Below, in pieces: positions 9,401 to 19,300 of a DNA stretch of 64,000 nt; within the stretch, counting starts at the first letter, position 1; each line of letters begins with the position of its first letter. A model generated the notes under the pieces. The model searched no databases. It was not told the DNA's origin and was given only the letters and a program-made list of their open reading frames with translations. Made by a program: the position numbers and the translations under genes. The stretch spans positions 57,522 through 121,521 of the forward strand of contig JAXLYE010000012.1 in the NCBI GenBank assembly GCA_046351595.1, in the 5' to 3' direction. This stretch comes from JAXLYE01 sp046351595. GTDB taxonomy: Bacteria > Myxococcota_A > Polyangia > Palsa-1104 > JAEUJZ01.

Positions 9401-10408
9401 CAGGCCCGCCGGATCAAACGGGTTGCCGACCTGCTCGTCGGCAGGCGGCGAGAAGAAGTACAGGCTCTGCAGCTTGGGCCGCAGCGACACCACCGACGCC
9501 TCGACCAGCTCCTGCACGAAGCTGGCGACCGGGCCCAAGAAGTCGTCGCTCGAGCGCAAGAAGTCGACGCAGGCCTCGAACGAGGCGACCGGCAGCGTCG
9601 CCAGCGCCCGTGGCAGGTGCTTCTCGTAGCCGGCCAGCGCCGCGCGCAGCCCGCCCTGGGCGTCGGCGGTCAGCTCCAGCTCCAGCGGCACGCGGCTGCG
9701 GTGCAGAAAGCGCGCGAACTCCGAGTAGCCGCGCACCTGCTCCATGTGCGTCAGGCAGATGCGCACCGGGATGGCCGACGCCAGCGCCGCGGCGAGGGTG
9801 TTGATCTTGCCGCGCATGAGCTGCGCCTGCTGCCGGATCTGATCCGGCGTCGCGGTGCTGAGGTTGGCCGCCTTCAGCGCGATGATCACCGCCGGCGGGC
9901 TGGTCGGATCCACGGCGACCCACAGCCGCCGCAGCGCCTGGTTCGAGGTCAGCGACGTCGAGGCCAGCAGCGGCGCCGACACCTCCTGCACCACCAGCTT
10001 GCCGCCCAGGTAGATCTGCAGCAGCGGATCCGCGGTGTAGCTCGGAAGGAACTGGCTGGCCTGGCCCTGCCAGTCGACCTTGCGGCTGACCAGCGTGGTC
10101 TTGCCCGTGCCCGCGGCGCCCAGCACCACAAAGTGCGTATAGCCCGCGATCGAGCCGCGCACCACCGGCGGCAGCGGCGCCAGAAAGCGGCTCCAGATCG
10201 CGGACAGGCGCTTGACGTCGGCGCGCGGCGCGGCCTGCGTCCCGTCGGCGGCCAGCCGCTCGGCGCGGCGGCGGCGCAGCCACACCAAGAGCAGCACGAC
10301 GCCGACCAGCACCAGCAGCACGCTGGCAATGGCCAGCGGATACAGCAGCAACGGGCTGTAGCGCGACGGAGTCTGCGGCGCGGCGGTCGCCAGCGTTGCG
10401 ATCGACAC
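6473..10408 (-). CDS. tssM: T6SS inner-membrane protein TssM (IcmF)
   Basis: This 1311-residue protein is of normal TssM size. A transmembrane helix lies at about residues 18-43. A cytoplasmic NTPase-like domain follows, with Walker A GAAGTGKTT at about 97-105. A second membrane helix lies near 345-370 (HALLGALLVLAGLGALGVV). The rest is a long periplasmic region, including an Arg/Ser/His-rich insert at about 720-790 that looks like a linker. The C-terminal beta domain would contact TssJ. Only two clear membrane segments are visible; many TssM proteins have three. It sits between a small orphan gene and tssJ in the operon. Confidence 0.9.
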   Translation of the reverse strand: MSIATLATAAPQTPSRYSPLLLYPLAIASVLLVLVGVVLLLVWLRRRRAERLAADGTQAAPRADVKRLSAIWSRFLAPLPPVVRGSIAGYTHFVVLGAAGTGKTTLVSRKVDWQGQASQFLPSYTADPLLQIYLGGKLVVQEVSAPLLASTSLTSNQALRRLWVAVDPTSPPAVIIALKAANLSTATPDQIRQQAQLMRGKINTLAAALASAIPVRICLTHMEQVRGYSEFARFLHRSRVPLELELTADAQGGLRAALAGYEKHLPRALATLPVASFEACVDFLRSSDDFLGPVASFVQELVEASVVSLRPKLQSLYFFSPPADEQVGNPFDPAGLVERRAGSALSWARRWLLRLGIRPLHALLGALLVLAGLGALGVVTKRHGALVDRASERVDTLHKAVLRAQDSLSVPSESDVVRRAEIAAQQGLGTVAAAEARWAPLRLIYRRDKRLAQAGYVESVRQGYLLPVLQAAVRQRSREKILYALAALYATRDNVLGALVCTELQDWSTTLGVPGDTLRTYVQSSLVPWSEPALLRLPPLPSESARWPITDLGPWRRFIGQVGQAVKRPVISDPQLQELRREADRLLGALGQVRKAGLMRRLFRTLSEESPLDLVRLFGADAGALTPDRFLTDHMETLDRLLRLVVDSSLSITARGPRSLFQLLRSINALSEARPIRAGGPDAASESLFRLPLPGEAAFEMSEAEWIDLLLRSRKRLLLAHQIGTARHTHHHRVRSERSSCERPSRRHHRRPSCAVGEPPSSEAPSAAMSAAGSRTEPGGERAHRDHKLPVFSAEELVPRLADLLAVEGTPADGMPELYSRAVFNREVLPLVQELKKAVSTSRSLTPEEKLALARLVQDHLGHYARGYCGALLRFYQSYRFTAGSPGQLHTALLDLVRPGSTFVRHLQVVADHASLGGLDDPYLSSLARCLDEFRPIVRLVSEGDGAPVAAKPAEPGRAGDRPVDGPAAKPGDKPPQGLQPYQEAVSTLLSELDGAKVGPAAPVPPAAGDKGAAAPGLAERLSPLGRLALAMHLGEEGTPLRKAEQFLDKAGVGGPLRPPFLAPFLAVHRRGAGEIEDTLRQRWTELRAQSVAPILDRFPFSRGAEREVAPAELVQISEGKGAFWKDVRAFFTPVLSEQGGAFHARESALGALRLPDGMLATLSRLSRLSRTLFAPDGEKLPLRLAVNGLPGRRSVEGRGTQLALASLQVGKATAYGFNQQPAPTVLQVTWWDQGVALVSVESVARSGRRQTQTLEVSDSAWSLFRLLQKSTLDPEGITSWRLLGDGSEEPVVVRFVLDPDPWALIGGAPR

Positions 10409-10424
10409 CGAGTGCCTTTCCCGC

Positions 10425-10889
10425 TCAGCGCGGCTGCCGGAGCAGCACGCCGAGGATGTCGTCCATCTGATCGATCAGGCTCAGCAGGCCCTGCGAGCCG
10501 GGCGGCCCCCCGAGCGCTACGGTCCCTACGGTCCCTACGGTCCCTATCGGCCCGACCGGCGAGGCGCGCTGCAGCGGGTGCGGGGGCACGGGCAGCGCGG
10601 TCGGATCCAGTCGGCTGATGCCGCTGCGCAGCGGCATCAAGATGTGCACAAGCAGGCCGGCTGCGGGTCCGGCCTGCGTCGACAGCGTGGTCTCCAGCGC
10701 TTGCAGCACGGCAGCAGGAGACTCGATTGCAAGGTGCGAGCCAGCGGCCTCCTGGTCGTCGTCGGCAGCGGGCACCGCGCGCGGCGCGCCGGTCGGCGGG
10801 CTGGCAGGCCGCTCGGGCGGCGGCGGATCCTTGCCCCACAGCGGTCGCAGGCGCTGGCTATCAAGCAGCTTGCTGAAGTCGACCGGCAT
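10425..10889 (-). CDS. Small orphan protein between TssL and TssM
   Basis: This protein of about 154 residues matches no family I recognise. It starts with MPVDFSKLLDSQRLRPLWG, then a Pro-rich stretch, then a helical central part (AVLQALETTLSTQAGPAAGLLVHILMPL). A Gly/Val tract encoded by a tandem repeat follows, and an amphipathic C-terminal helix (LLSLIDQMDDILGVLLRQ). A GAGGG lies five bases before the ATG at 10889; a GTG one codon upstream is the alternative. Its fixed place between the two inner-membrane components suggests an accessory of the TssL-TssM complex, but that is inference. Confidence 0.65.
   Translation of the reverse strand: MPVDFSKLLDSQRLRPLWGKDPPPPERPASPPTGAPRAVPAADDDQEAAGSHLAIESPAAVLQALETTLSTQAGPAAGLLVHILMPLRSGISRLDPTALPVPPHPLQRASPVGPIGTVGTVGTVALGGPPGSQGLLSLIDQMDDILGVLLRQPR
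10521..10547. repeat. Three tandem copies of a 9-base unit
   Basis: GGTCCCTAC occurs three times in a row; the last copy ends in T. Because the unit is three codons long it stays in frame and gives the Gly-Thr-Val repeat in the orphan protein. Confidence 0.85.
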
Positions 10890-10901
10890 CACGCCCTCGC
10901 G

Positions 10902-11654
10902 CTAGAGGTTGGACAGGCCCAGCACCACGCCCAGCCCGACGAGCAGGACCAGCAGTGCCGCGACGTAGTAGAGGAACGCCGGCGTACCCCGCGGCGCCTG
11001 CTCGACGGCCGGGTCGGTGCCGCCGCCCGGAGTCAGGCTGCGATCGCGCGGACCGGGCCTGCGCTCGATCGGGCGGCCGAGGCCCGGTGTGATGGGCTCG
11101 GGCTCTCCGGGCTCGCGGCGGCGCCGCTTCTTGCGCGGCGGCAGCGCGCCCGGGATGCGCTCGCACAGCAGCGCCTTGTAGCGCTGGACCTTGCTGCCGT
11201 CGAAGCCGAACTTGCCGACGAAGCCCGCGCTCAGGCAGTAGTACAGCACCTCGAAGACCATCGGCGGGGTGTCCGGCTTCTGCAGCCGCTCGTCGATGAA
11301 GTCGTAGAAGACGTCGCCGCCATAGTTGATCTGGAACAGCTCGGACTGGAGGAGGAACCACAGCGTCTGCTGCAGCTTGGGCAGCCGCGCCATCACCATC
11401 TCGTCGCACAAGAGCACCAGCGGAAACATCGCCAGGTAGACCTCGGCCTCGGTCAGCTCCTTGAGCAGGCTGTCCTTCAGCGAGTCCAGGCGCGTGCGCA
11501 GCTCGCTGCGCAGCCGGCCCAGCGTCTCTTCATCGACGGGCGTCAGCAGCGCCTCGGGCGCGCGCACGCGCTCGACACCCAGCAGCGTCCTCTCGAGGAT
11601 CGACCCGATCTCGGCGCGCAGCGCGATGATGCGCTCCCACAGGATCAGCTTCAT
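10902..11654 (-). CDS. tssL: T6SS inner-membrane protein TssL (DotU/IcmH)
   Basis: The ATG at 11654 overlaps the TssF stop (ATGA), giving 250 residues. The cytoplasmic DotU domain is clear: LTEAEVYLAMFPLVLLCDEM at about 80-100, then LQSELFQINYGGDVFYD, and LYYCLSAGFVGKF. A basic/Pro linker follows and a single C-terminal membrane helix (FLYYVAALLVLLVGLGVVLG). No peptidoglycan-binding OmpA domain is fused. Ten bases separate it from the orphan gene. Confidence 0.9.
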   Translation of the reverse strand: MKLILWERIIALRAEIGSILERTLLGVERVRAPEALLTPVDEETLGRLRSELRTRLDSLKDSLLKELTEAEVYLAMFPLVLLCDEMVMARLPKLQQTLWFLLQSELFQINYGGDVFYDFIDERLQKPDTPPMVFEVLYYCLSAGFVGKFGFDGSKVQRYKALLCERIPGALPPRKKRRRREPGEPEPITPGLGRPIERRPGPRDRSLTPGGGTDPAVEQAPRGTPAFLYYVAALLVLLVGLGVVLGLSNL

Positions 11655-13306
11655 CGCGGTCGACCTCGCGGGCGCGGCGTGCGCGGCAGCGGCGCGTTGG
11701 TACGGTGCGCAACCAGCTCCACCGGCGCCTCGTAGTCCCAGGCGTCCAGGATCACGGCCAGCTCTTTCAGGAAGCGCGCCAGCAGCGGCTCGGTGTCGGC
11801 GTCGCCCGGCGTCACCGCGACGTGGCACAGGTGACGCACGCCAGCGCCGTTCAGCCGCCCGTCGGGAACGACCTCAGTGGTCAGGTCGCGCAGGCGCTCG
11901 GCCAGGCCCCGGTACGGCCCCGCGCCGAGCGTGGCGAACATGTCCAGCAGCTCGCGCACGTCGGCCAGCTCGAGCGTCGGCTTCATCTTCAGCGCCAGCA
12001 GCGCCAGCAGCCGCTCGGGATCCTGGCGCAGCGGGCTGTCGGTGGCCGCGCGCACCGGGCCCACGACGTCCCAGTCGAGCCCCAGCAGGCTGCGATCCGC
12101 CAGCATCACCTTGAGCGCGCCGACGGCGTGGTCCGAGAACCGCGGCTGGTACCAGGTCGCGTCGACCAGCAGGCGCTCGGGCTGCTCGAAGGCCTGCGGC
12201 AGGCGCAGCACCAGCGAGTAGCCGTGCCCCAGCCGCCCCGGGGCCCCCAGCTCCTCGACATCCTGGGACGGCACGATGTCGCTCAGCACGCCCGGCAGCA
12301 GCGGCTCCATGCCCTCGTCGGTCAGGCGGAACACGCCGTGCGGCCGCTGCAGCACGTAGCTGGGATCGTCGTGGATGTAGCGGATCGGGTAGCTGTCGCG
12401 CGTACCGTCGCACTCGATCACGCGCGCTGGCGTGCGCCGCGTATTGCGCACCGGCACCGTGAACGGACAGAAGATCTCGCGGTAGACGGGCGGGCTTCGC
12501 GGCCACGTCGCGGCCAGATCGAAGCACAGCGACAGCCGGCGCCACGGCTGCCGCGGCGCCGGGACCTCGACGTGCAGCATGAGATCCTGCTGCGGGAAGT
12601 GGAAGAAGCCGCGCGCGCGCTCCAGCGGGTTCTGGTCGTCGGTCTCGTAGGCCTCGTCGAAGCGCGTGCCGAACATGACCGCGCACTCGGGTCCGTCGCT
12701 GTCGACGCCGACGACCCGGTCGTAGACGCAGAAGGCGCGCTGGAAGTGCTGCCGCAGGTTGGTGTGCACGCGCAGCGCGGCCAGGTAGTCGTCCAGGTAG
12801 TGGATCGCCAGCCGCAGCAGGCCCACCGCGTCACCGCGCTGGAACGCCGATGTGAATGAAAGCACCAGCCGGAAGCCCTGCGGCCGCAACAGGATCTCGC
12901 AGTGCTCCAGCAGCATCGGCACCACGCGCAGCTCGCACAGCGTCTGGAAGCTGCCGACCGTGCCGTCCAGCGTCGTCATCCGCAGCTCGGTCCCGCGCGG
13001 CAGCACCACCGGATCCGCCAGGTTCGGCGTCACCACGGCCTGCGCCATCGCCATCGCCGGCAGCGGCTGCAGGATGAAGTGGAAGTAGCTGGTCAGCAGC
13101 CGCCGCCACGTCGCGTGCAGGTTGCGCAGCGTCGCCAGCCTGGTGCGCACCGCGCTGTAGGCCAGCGCCTCCAGCAGCCGCCGCACGTCCGGGTCGTTGC
13201 GATCGACCAGCGCGTCCGGGCGCTCGAGCTGGTAGCGCGTGCGGGACTGCTCCATCTCCCGCACCTCGGCGAGCATCGTGGCGTCGAAGTGCTCGCTCTC
13301 GCTCAT
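11651..13306 (-). CDS. tssF: T6SS baseplate protein TssF (ImpG/VasA)
   Basis: This 551-residue protein is close to the usual TssF length. The N-terminal block DPDVRRLLEALAYSAVRTR is followed by a Tyr/Phe-rich LTSYFHFILQPLPAMAM and VVLPRGTELR. This order of helix, LYPHYLAP-like and PRGT elements is typical of TssF. The middle has an FCPFTVPVRNTRRT stretch, corresponding to the family's FPxxA-PI region. It forms the wedge with TssG and TssK. Both ends overlap neighbours by ATGA, so translation is probably coupled to VgrG and TssL. Confidence 0.85.
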   Translation of the reverse strand: MSESEHFDATMLAEVREMEQSRTRYQLERPDALVDRNDPDVRRLLEALAYSAVRTRLATLRNLHATWRRLLTSYFHFILQPLPAMAMAQAVVTPNLADPVVLPRGTELRMTTLDGTVGSFQTLCELRVVPMLLEHCEILLRPQGFRLVLSFTSAFQRGDAVGLLRLAIHYLDDYLAALRVHTNLRQHFQRAFCVYDRVVGVDSDGPECAVMFGTRFDEAYETDDQNPLERARGFFHFPQQDLMLHVEVPAPRQPWRRLSLCFDLAATWPRSPPVYREIFCPFTVPVRNTRRTPARVIECDGTRDSYPIRYIHDDPSYVLQRPHGVFRLTDEGMEPLLPGVLSDIVPSQDVEELGAPGRLGHGYSLVLRLPQAFEQPERLLVDATWYQPRFSDHAVGALKVMLADRSLLGLDWDVVGPVRAATDSPLRQDPERLLALLALKMKPTLELADVRELLDMFATLGAGPYRGLAERLRDLTTEVVPDGRLNGAGVRHLCHVAVTPGDADTEPLLARFLKELAVILDAWDYEAPVELVAHRTNAPLPRTPRPRGRPR

Positions 13307-16300
13307 GGCTGCTCCTTCGGCCCGGTGCCGCGGCGCGGCTCGACGAGCTCGGTGATCGAATCAAAGACCGCCTGCTGCACGCGGTGAACGACCAGCGCCC
13401 GCGACGACACCGGGACCGGCATCACGCCCGGCAGCGGCGCGAGCCCCAGAAGCCGCGTGCCCGGTTCCGCGGGCGGCGGCGTCGGACTCGCGGTCGCGGG
13501 CGGCGGCAGGACGGCTCCGGGCGGTCGCGCTCCGGCCTCGGCGGCTTTGGCTCCACCCGGCCCCGGTGCAGGCGGCGTGCCCGGGCCAGCCCGATCCGGG
13601 CCGCGGGCGGTGCCGAGCACGCCGAGCGGCAGGACAACAGCGGGCGGGAGCACGGGCGGCCGAAGATCCGCAGCGCGCAGGCTGCCCGGCGCGGCCGCAG
13701 CCTCGAGCTCCTTGGCCTTGCCGGCCGCCGCATCGAGTGCCGAGCGCAGCGACGGGGCACCGGGCCCCGCCGCACCCTTGCCGGCCGCCAGCGGCAGCGG
13801 TGCAGCGCCCGGCCCGACCGCCTTGCCGGCGGGGCTCGGCGAGGTGAGCGGGGCCTTGTCCGCGCCGCCCGGTCCGGTTGCCGCGGCGGGGGGAGCGGCG
13901 GTCGCGGGCCGCCCCGGCATGGGGCCAGCAGGACCCCTTGCTCCCGTCGGAGGCACGCCGCTCGCTGGCAGGTTCCGGGCTGCGTCCGCGCCCGCGAGCG
14001 CCGAGATCCCAGCCGCCGCTGCGCTTGACGCCACGTCCGGCGGCTGCACTCCCTCTTTCGCCAGCGGCGCGCCGGGACCGGCCTCGCCCCGGTCGCCGAG
14101 CAGGGCCCGCCGCGCCGCGGCCTGCGCCCGCGCCTTGAGGTCGTCCGGCGTGAGCTCACGCGCCGCCTCCGCCCGCTTCATCGCCTCGCCCAGCCCCTTG
14201 CCAGCGGCCGCCGCCGCCGCGGCCGTCTTCTCGACGGACCGGGTCAGCTCCTGCGCCGCCTCCTTGCCGGCCGCGCCCATCGTCGCCAGGCTCTTGTCGC
14301 CTAGCTCCGCCTTGAGCGCGCCCAGCGGAGCGGCCATCCCGTCCGGCTTGAGGTCCGCAAGCTCGCGCGGCAGCGACGGCAGGCGTAGAGCGCCACCGAG
14401 CTGCTTCTTCGCCGCATCCGCCGCGCCCTGCCCCGCCGCATCCGCTGCCGCATCCGCCGCTGTGGCGGCCGAACGAACGAGCCCTGCGGCCTTGTTCTCG
14501 AGCTCCTTCGCTGGCTCCTGCGCGGCCTGCAGGGCCGCTGCCGCGCGCTCGGCGGCGTCGACCTTGCTGGCGGCCTCGGCCTTTGGAGGCGGGCCCGCTG
14601 CCTGCTGCAGCCCCTGCGCCAGCGCCCCGACATCGGAGCCGGGTGCCGTCGGCGCGGCGGCTTTGGCCTGCGCCGCGCTGGCCTGTGCCGCGGGCTGCGC
14701 GCCGTCTTCCCCCCTGCTCGCGGCCGCCTCGTCCGCCGAGCCGGCGTCCGCGGGCGTGCTCGGAGGCGCTGCGGCCCCAGGCGCCGGCCCAGGCAGCTCG
14801 ACGACCGGCTCGACGACCGGCTTGAGGAACAGCGCAGCCAGCGCCTCGGCCGAGGCGAACACCGTCGGCGGCAGGCCGGGCACGGGCATCGGCGGCGGTG
14901 TCTCCGGGGCCGCCCCCGCGGCACCGGGGCGCGGCTCGGCCTCGCCCTGCGCGGCGCGGAAACCGTCGACCGCGGCGCGCAGCCCGGCCGCCCGCCCGTC
15001 GCGCGCGTGCTGGTCCTCGAAGGCCGTGAGCAGCGCGTCCATCTCCTCGACCGGCGTCAGGATGTGCGGCGGGATGGCGTCGTACACCTGATCCACCGTC
15101 GACTGGTGCGTCGTGAGATCGAGCGTCAGGTCCGCCCGCAGCCGTGTGAGCTTCTCCATCAGCTCGACCGGGCTGTCGGCATCGCGAGGCGCGGTCGTGG
15201 CCTCACCAGAGAACCCGCCCTTCTCCGTGAGCGCAGGGCCGGCCTTGGCGTCCGCCGCGGCAGCCGCCTTGGCAGCACCGACGGTCGGAGCGGGCTTTGT
15301 GCCCTCGGGCCCGGCCTCCTCTGGGGCCGCGGGATCGGCGGGGGCAGCCGGCGCGGAGCCTGGCTCGGCTGCGAGCCGACCCCGCTGCAGGCGCGCGTGC
15401 AGCAGGTGGCGCCCCCGGCGTCGTCGCTTCCGCTGCGGCGGCGGCCCGATGCTCGGCTGCGAGGTCGCCTGCGCGCCGCGCCTCTCCGCGCCCGGGGCCT
15501 CTGCGCCCTCGGCAGGAGGCGCTCCCGCGCTGCCGCCGCCCGCGCCCGGAGCCGCCGGCTGCCGCGCCTCCGCGCGCCGCGGTGCTGCGGGCTCGCCGTC
15601 TCGGGCGGCTCCCTCTTGCGGCTCGTCGCGGTCTTCGGGCTCCGCGTCTTGCGCCGCGAGCTCGTTGCCCAGGTCCTGCTTGTCCTTCGGCCTCTGGTCC
15701 CTGGGCTTCTGGTCCCTGGGCGCCTGGTTTCTCTCGGCGCTGTCGGGCCCCGCGGGCTTTGCCGTCGCGCTGCCCGGCACCGGCTCGTAGGCGTGCTTCG
15801 TCGGCGCGTCCGGCCGCGGCGCAAGCTGCTGCAGCACCGCGGCCAGGGCCGCGAGGTCGCCGGCGCCCAGCCCGGTGAACAGTCCATCGGCGCCGCCGGC
15901 TACCGCGCCGGGCTGGGCGATGTTCACCAGCTTCCCGAGCACATCGGTCGTCACGCCGCTCAGCGTGCTGCGCAGGCCCGTCGCGCTGAAGTTGGAGCCG
16001 AAGATCTCGACACCGGGGCCGCCGCCGACCACGCCGACGCCGCCGCCGACCGCCAGCAGCCGGATCGCCTCCAGCGCGCTGACCAGCAGCTTCAGCGTGC
16101 TGATCGTCAGCCCGCCCATCGCCGTCTGCGTCATCGCCGCCGCGGTCTGCAGCGTCAGATCCGCCAGGCTGCTGAGCGTGAGCTGGCCCAGGCTCTGGTA
16201 GCTGGCGCTGGTCTTGGCGGTGACGCGGATGGTGTCGACGTCGATGTTGAGCTCGCGGGCGCGCAGCGTGACGACGTCGCCCTCCTGGCTCAGCACGCTC

Positions 16301-19300
16301 TCGGCGGCGCCGACGCGGGACTGCATCTTGAGCCCGGCCGCTTTCATCGACAGCCCGTGCGCGCCGCCGCCCAGCGTGTCGGTCAGCCCGAGCGCAACGC
16401 CGCTGGCCGAGTCCAGCGCCAGCGAGCTCTCGAGAGGCGCCGGCGACACCGGGGCCGCTTCGTCCATCGGCTCGCCCGCCGCGCCGCCGTCGCCCGGTCC
16501 CTTCGACGGGCCGCCCGGTGGCGGACCGTCGCCGCCGCCTCCTCCCTGTGAGCCGCGTGTCGGGGGCGCGCCCCCGCTGCCCGGCTCCGCGCCGCGTGGT
16601 GCCCGGCCCTTGGTGCGGGGGGCCGGCTCGGCGCGGCCCGGCCTCGTGGCACGGCCCGGCTTCGTGGCGCGGCCCGTCGACGTTCGTCCTTCCGTCGCGG
16701 CGCCGCCGGCCTTTCCTTCGCTGTCGGCCTTCGTGGCGCGGCACCGGATCGGGGATCGCTCTTTCGTCGCGCCGCCGAGCGGCTCTGCGGCGCTGGCGGA
16801 CGCCGCGGTGCGATCGGTGGCGCGGCCGACCGTCGCCCGGGCGCTCGCGGCCCGCACCGCCGGTCGCTCGGCCACGGCCACATCGCCGCCTCCGCCCCTC
16901 GGCGGGCGCAGCGGCGGGCTGACCTTGGGCGCGGCGCTGCCAGCGCGTGCGACCGCGGCTCCGGCGCGCGCGGCCTGCCGGACCTGATGCTGAGCGAACC
17001 GGCCGCCGCCGACCTCGGCGAGCTCCTCACGACGGCGCGCGGCCTGCGCCCCAGGCTCCGCGCCGGGCTCGTCGTGGAGGCTGGCCCTGGGGCGAGGACC
17101 CACCGGCAGCGAGCCTTGCCATCGCGCCTGCGGCTCCGACTTGGCGGCGGCGCGCACCGGCTCGAGGAGCTGCGCCCCCAGGGTCCCGCCGCCACCACCG
17201 ACCGGCTTGCGGATGCCGATGGTGGTGACGCCGCCCAGGCCCGAGCCCGCGGCCTGCGCCGCGCCCGCGCCCTTGGACGCCGCGGCGATGACGCGCCCGA
17301 GCTTGGGCGGCCCCTGCACCGACTTCATCTCGACGCCGCTCTGGTACAGGCGGACGTACTGGAAGCTCTCGTCCTTGTAGCGCTGCAGCCACAGCTCGGG
17401 GATCTCGCCCGCATACCACAGCCGCATCGCCGCGCCGTTGGCCAGCTCGCGCCCCATGACGATCTGGTTGCCCTGCGTCGGCAGCGGCGTCTCCGCCGTC
17501 ATGCGCCAGTCGAGGAAGCTCTTGATCTCCGAGCGGTCCGAGAAGAGGCTGACCAGCACCCGCTCGTTCTTGTAGGGAGGAAAGTAGAAATGCCCGGTGT
17601 CCTTATTTGGTATATAAGGGACCCTGACCTTTTGATTGTAAAATAGCGGTAATCGTACCTGATAATACTTTACGTTTGTTAATAATTCCGTGTAATATTG
17701 ATAAATCATCGCACCCTGATTGTCGCAGGCGATGACCCCTTCGATATCCACGGGATAGCGCGGCTGGATGTACTGCGGCAGGCGGCCGAGGCGGTCGCGC
17801 GGAGACTGCAGCCACACCGCCAGCTGCAGCTTGAACTTGCCGTCGGTCCGGCCCTGGTACACGGGCGAGATGTCGTCCTCCAGCGACTCGCCGCGCAGCC
17901 GCACGCGGTACACGCGCGAGGGCTGCCGGCCGCGCTGCGCCTCTTTGGGAATCACCATGTGCTCGTTCGGGAAGGCCATGGGATCCAGGTCGAACTTCAG
18001 GCCCACGCCCGGTGTGAACGGCTTCATCGGGAAGCGCTTGAAGTGCAGCACGAACTCGGGGTCCGGCATCTTCCAGCGGCTGATGCGCTGCATCCACTCC
18101 GCTTCGAACTCGAGCATCACCTCGCTGTGGAACAGGTGATCCTGCCAGACTCCGACGAGGCCCTGCAGGTTCGGCACCTGCGCCTGCCGCGCCGCCGGCA
18201 CATAGTCGTTCAGCAGCCACTCCTGGAAGCGTGACTCCTCGGGATAGTAGGTGATGACCTTGCCGATATCCTCGGCGTACATCTCGAAGGGCTGCGCGCG
18301 CTCGGGGCGGCGCATGACGCGGTAGACGTTGTTGTTGTAGTCGTACTCCCAGGTGGCACGCGCCTTCTCGACGCGCCACATCAGCCAGTCGTAGAAGCTG
18401 GCGCGCTCGCTGGGCGGCTTGCGGATGTCGCAGCCTACGAAGATCTGGTCCTCGGTCTTGCTAAGCTCCGAGCCCTTGAACAGGATCGAGAACAGACCGG
18501 GGCGGTGCTGCTCGACGACCTGCTTCACCGACTTGCGCGTATAAAGAGCCAGCGGGAAGTGCTGCCGCCAGATCGCCTGCGCCGGATCCGCGAAGCGCGC
18601 GCGGTACTCGCGGTAGCTGACGATGACGTCGGGCGCGGTGCGGCTGGTGTGCTCGGACATCGCGCGCTCGGTCAGCACCGCGGTAAGCTGCATCTCGATC
18701 GGCTGGTAGATCGCCTGCGGCAGCAGCCCTTCCTCGAAGTTTACGGGCATGCCGACCAGCTTGAGCTGCGGCAGCATGATCGGAACCGAGTGCGGGACGA
18801 CCTTGCCCGTGTTGGTGACGAACGGGGTGCGCGGCACCAGCGTCGTCGGCTTCGGCACCATCTCGGGGGTCAGGTAGGGCGTGAACTTCCGATCCTTGAA
18901 AACCGGCTTGATGGTGAGCTTCAGCATCAAGATGTTCTCGCCCTGGAAGGCGCGCAGCAGACGGTCGCGCTCTTTCGGATCGCCCAGCCACTTGCTCTCC
19001 GAGATGCGGAAGGTGATCTCGCCGGTGAAGCCGTGCGTGGCCATGTCGAGGGAGAAGTGCGTGATGTTGTGCCCCTCGAGCACGATCGGCCCGCCTGCGC
19101 CCAGCACCAGCGGCAGCAGCGGCGAGCCCGGGCGCTGCATCGGACCCAGCGGCGCGGCCGGGATCGCGGGCTCGGCCATCGCGGGCGGCATGGGGGCGTT
19201 GGACTCGATCGGCGGCACGCCTTGTGGCGACGCCAAGAGCGGCGACACCGGGACGACCTCCAGGACGAAGGTCAGGGTCTCCGTGAAGTCGGGCGCGCCG

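Noticed and set aside
7820..10618. Plus-strand frame of 932 residues over tssM
   Set aside because: tssM is well supported; the antisense frame has no motifs.
13457..15091. Ala/Pro/Ser-rich plus-strand frame opposite the vgrG tail
   Set aside because: Low complexity follows directly from the antisense of the Ala/Pro-rich tail. The minus-strand frame is continuous with VgrG and overlaps tssF.
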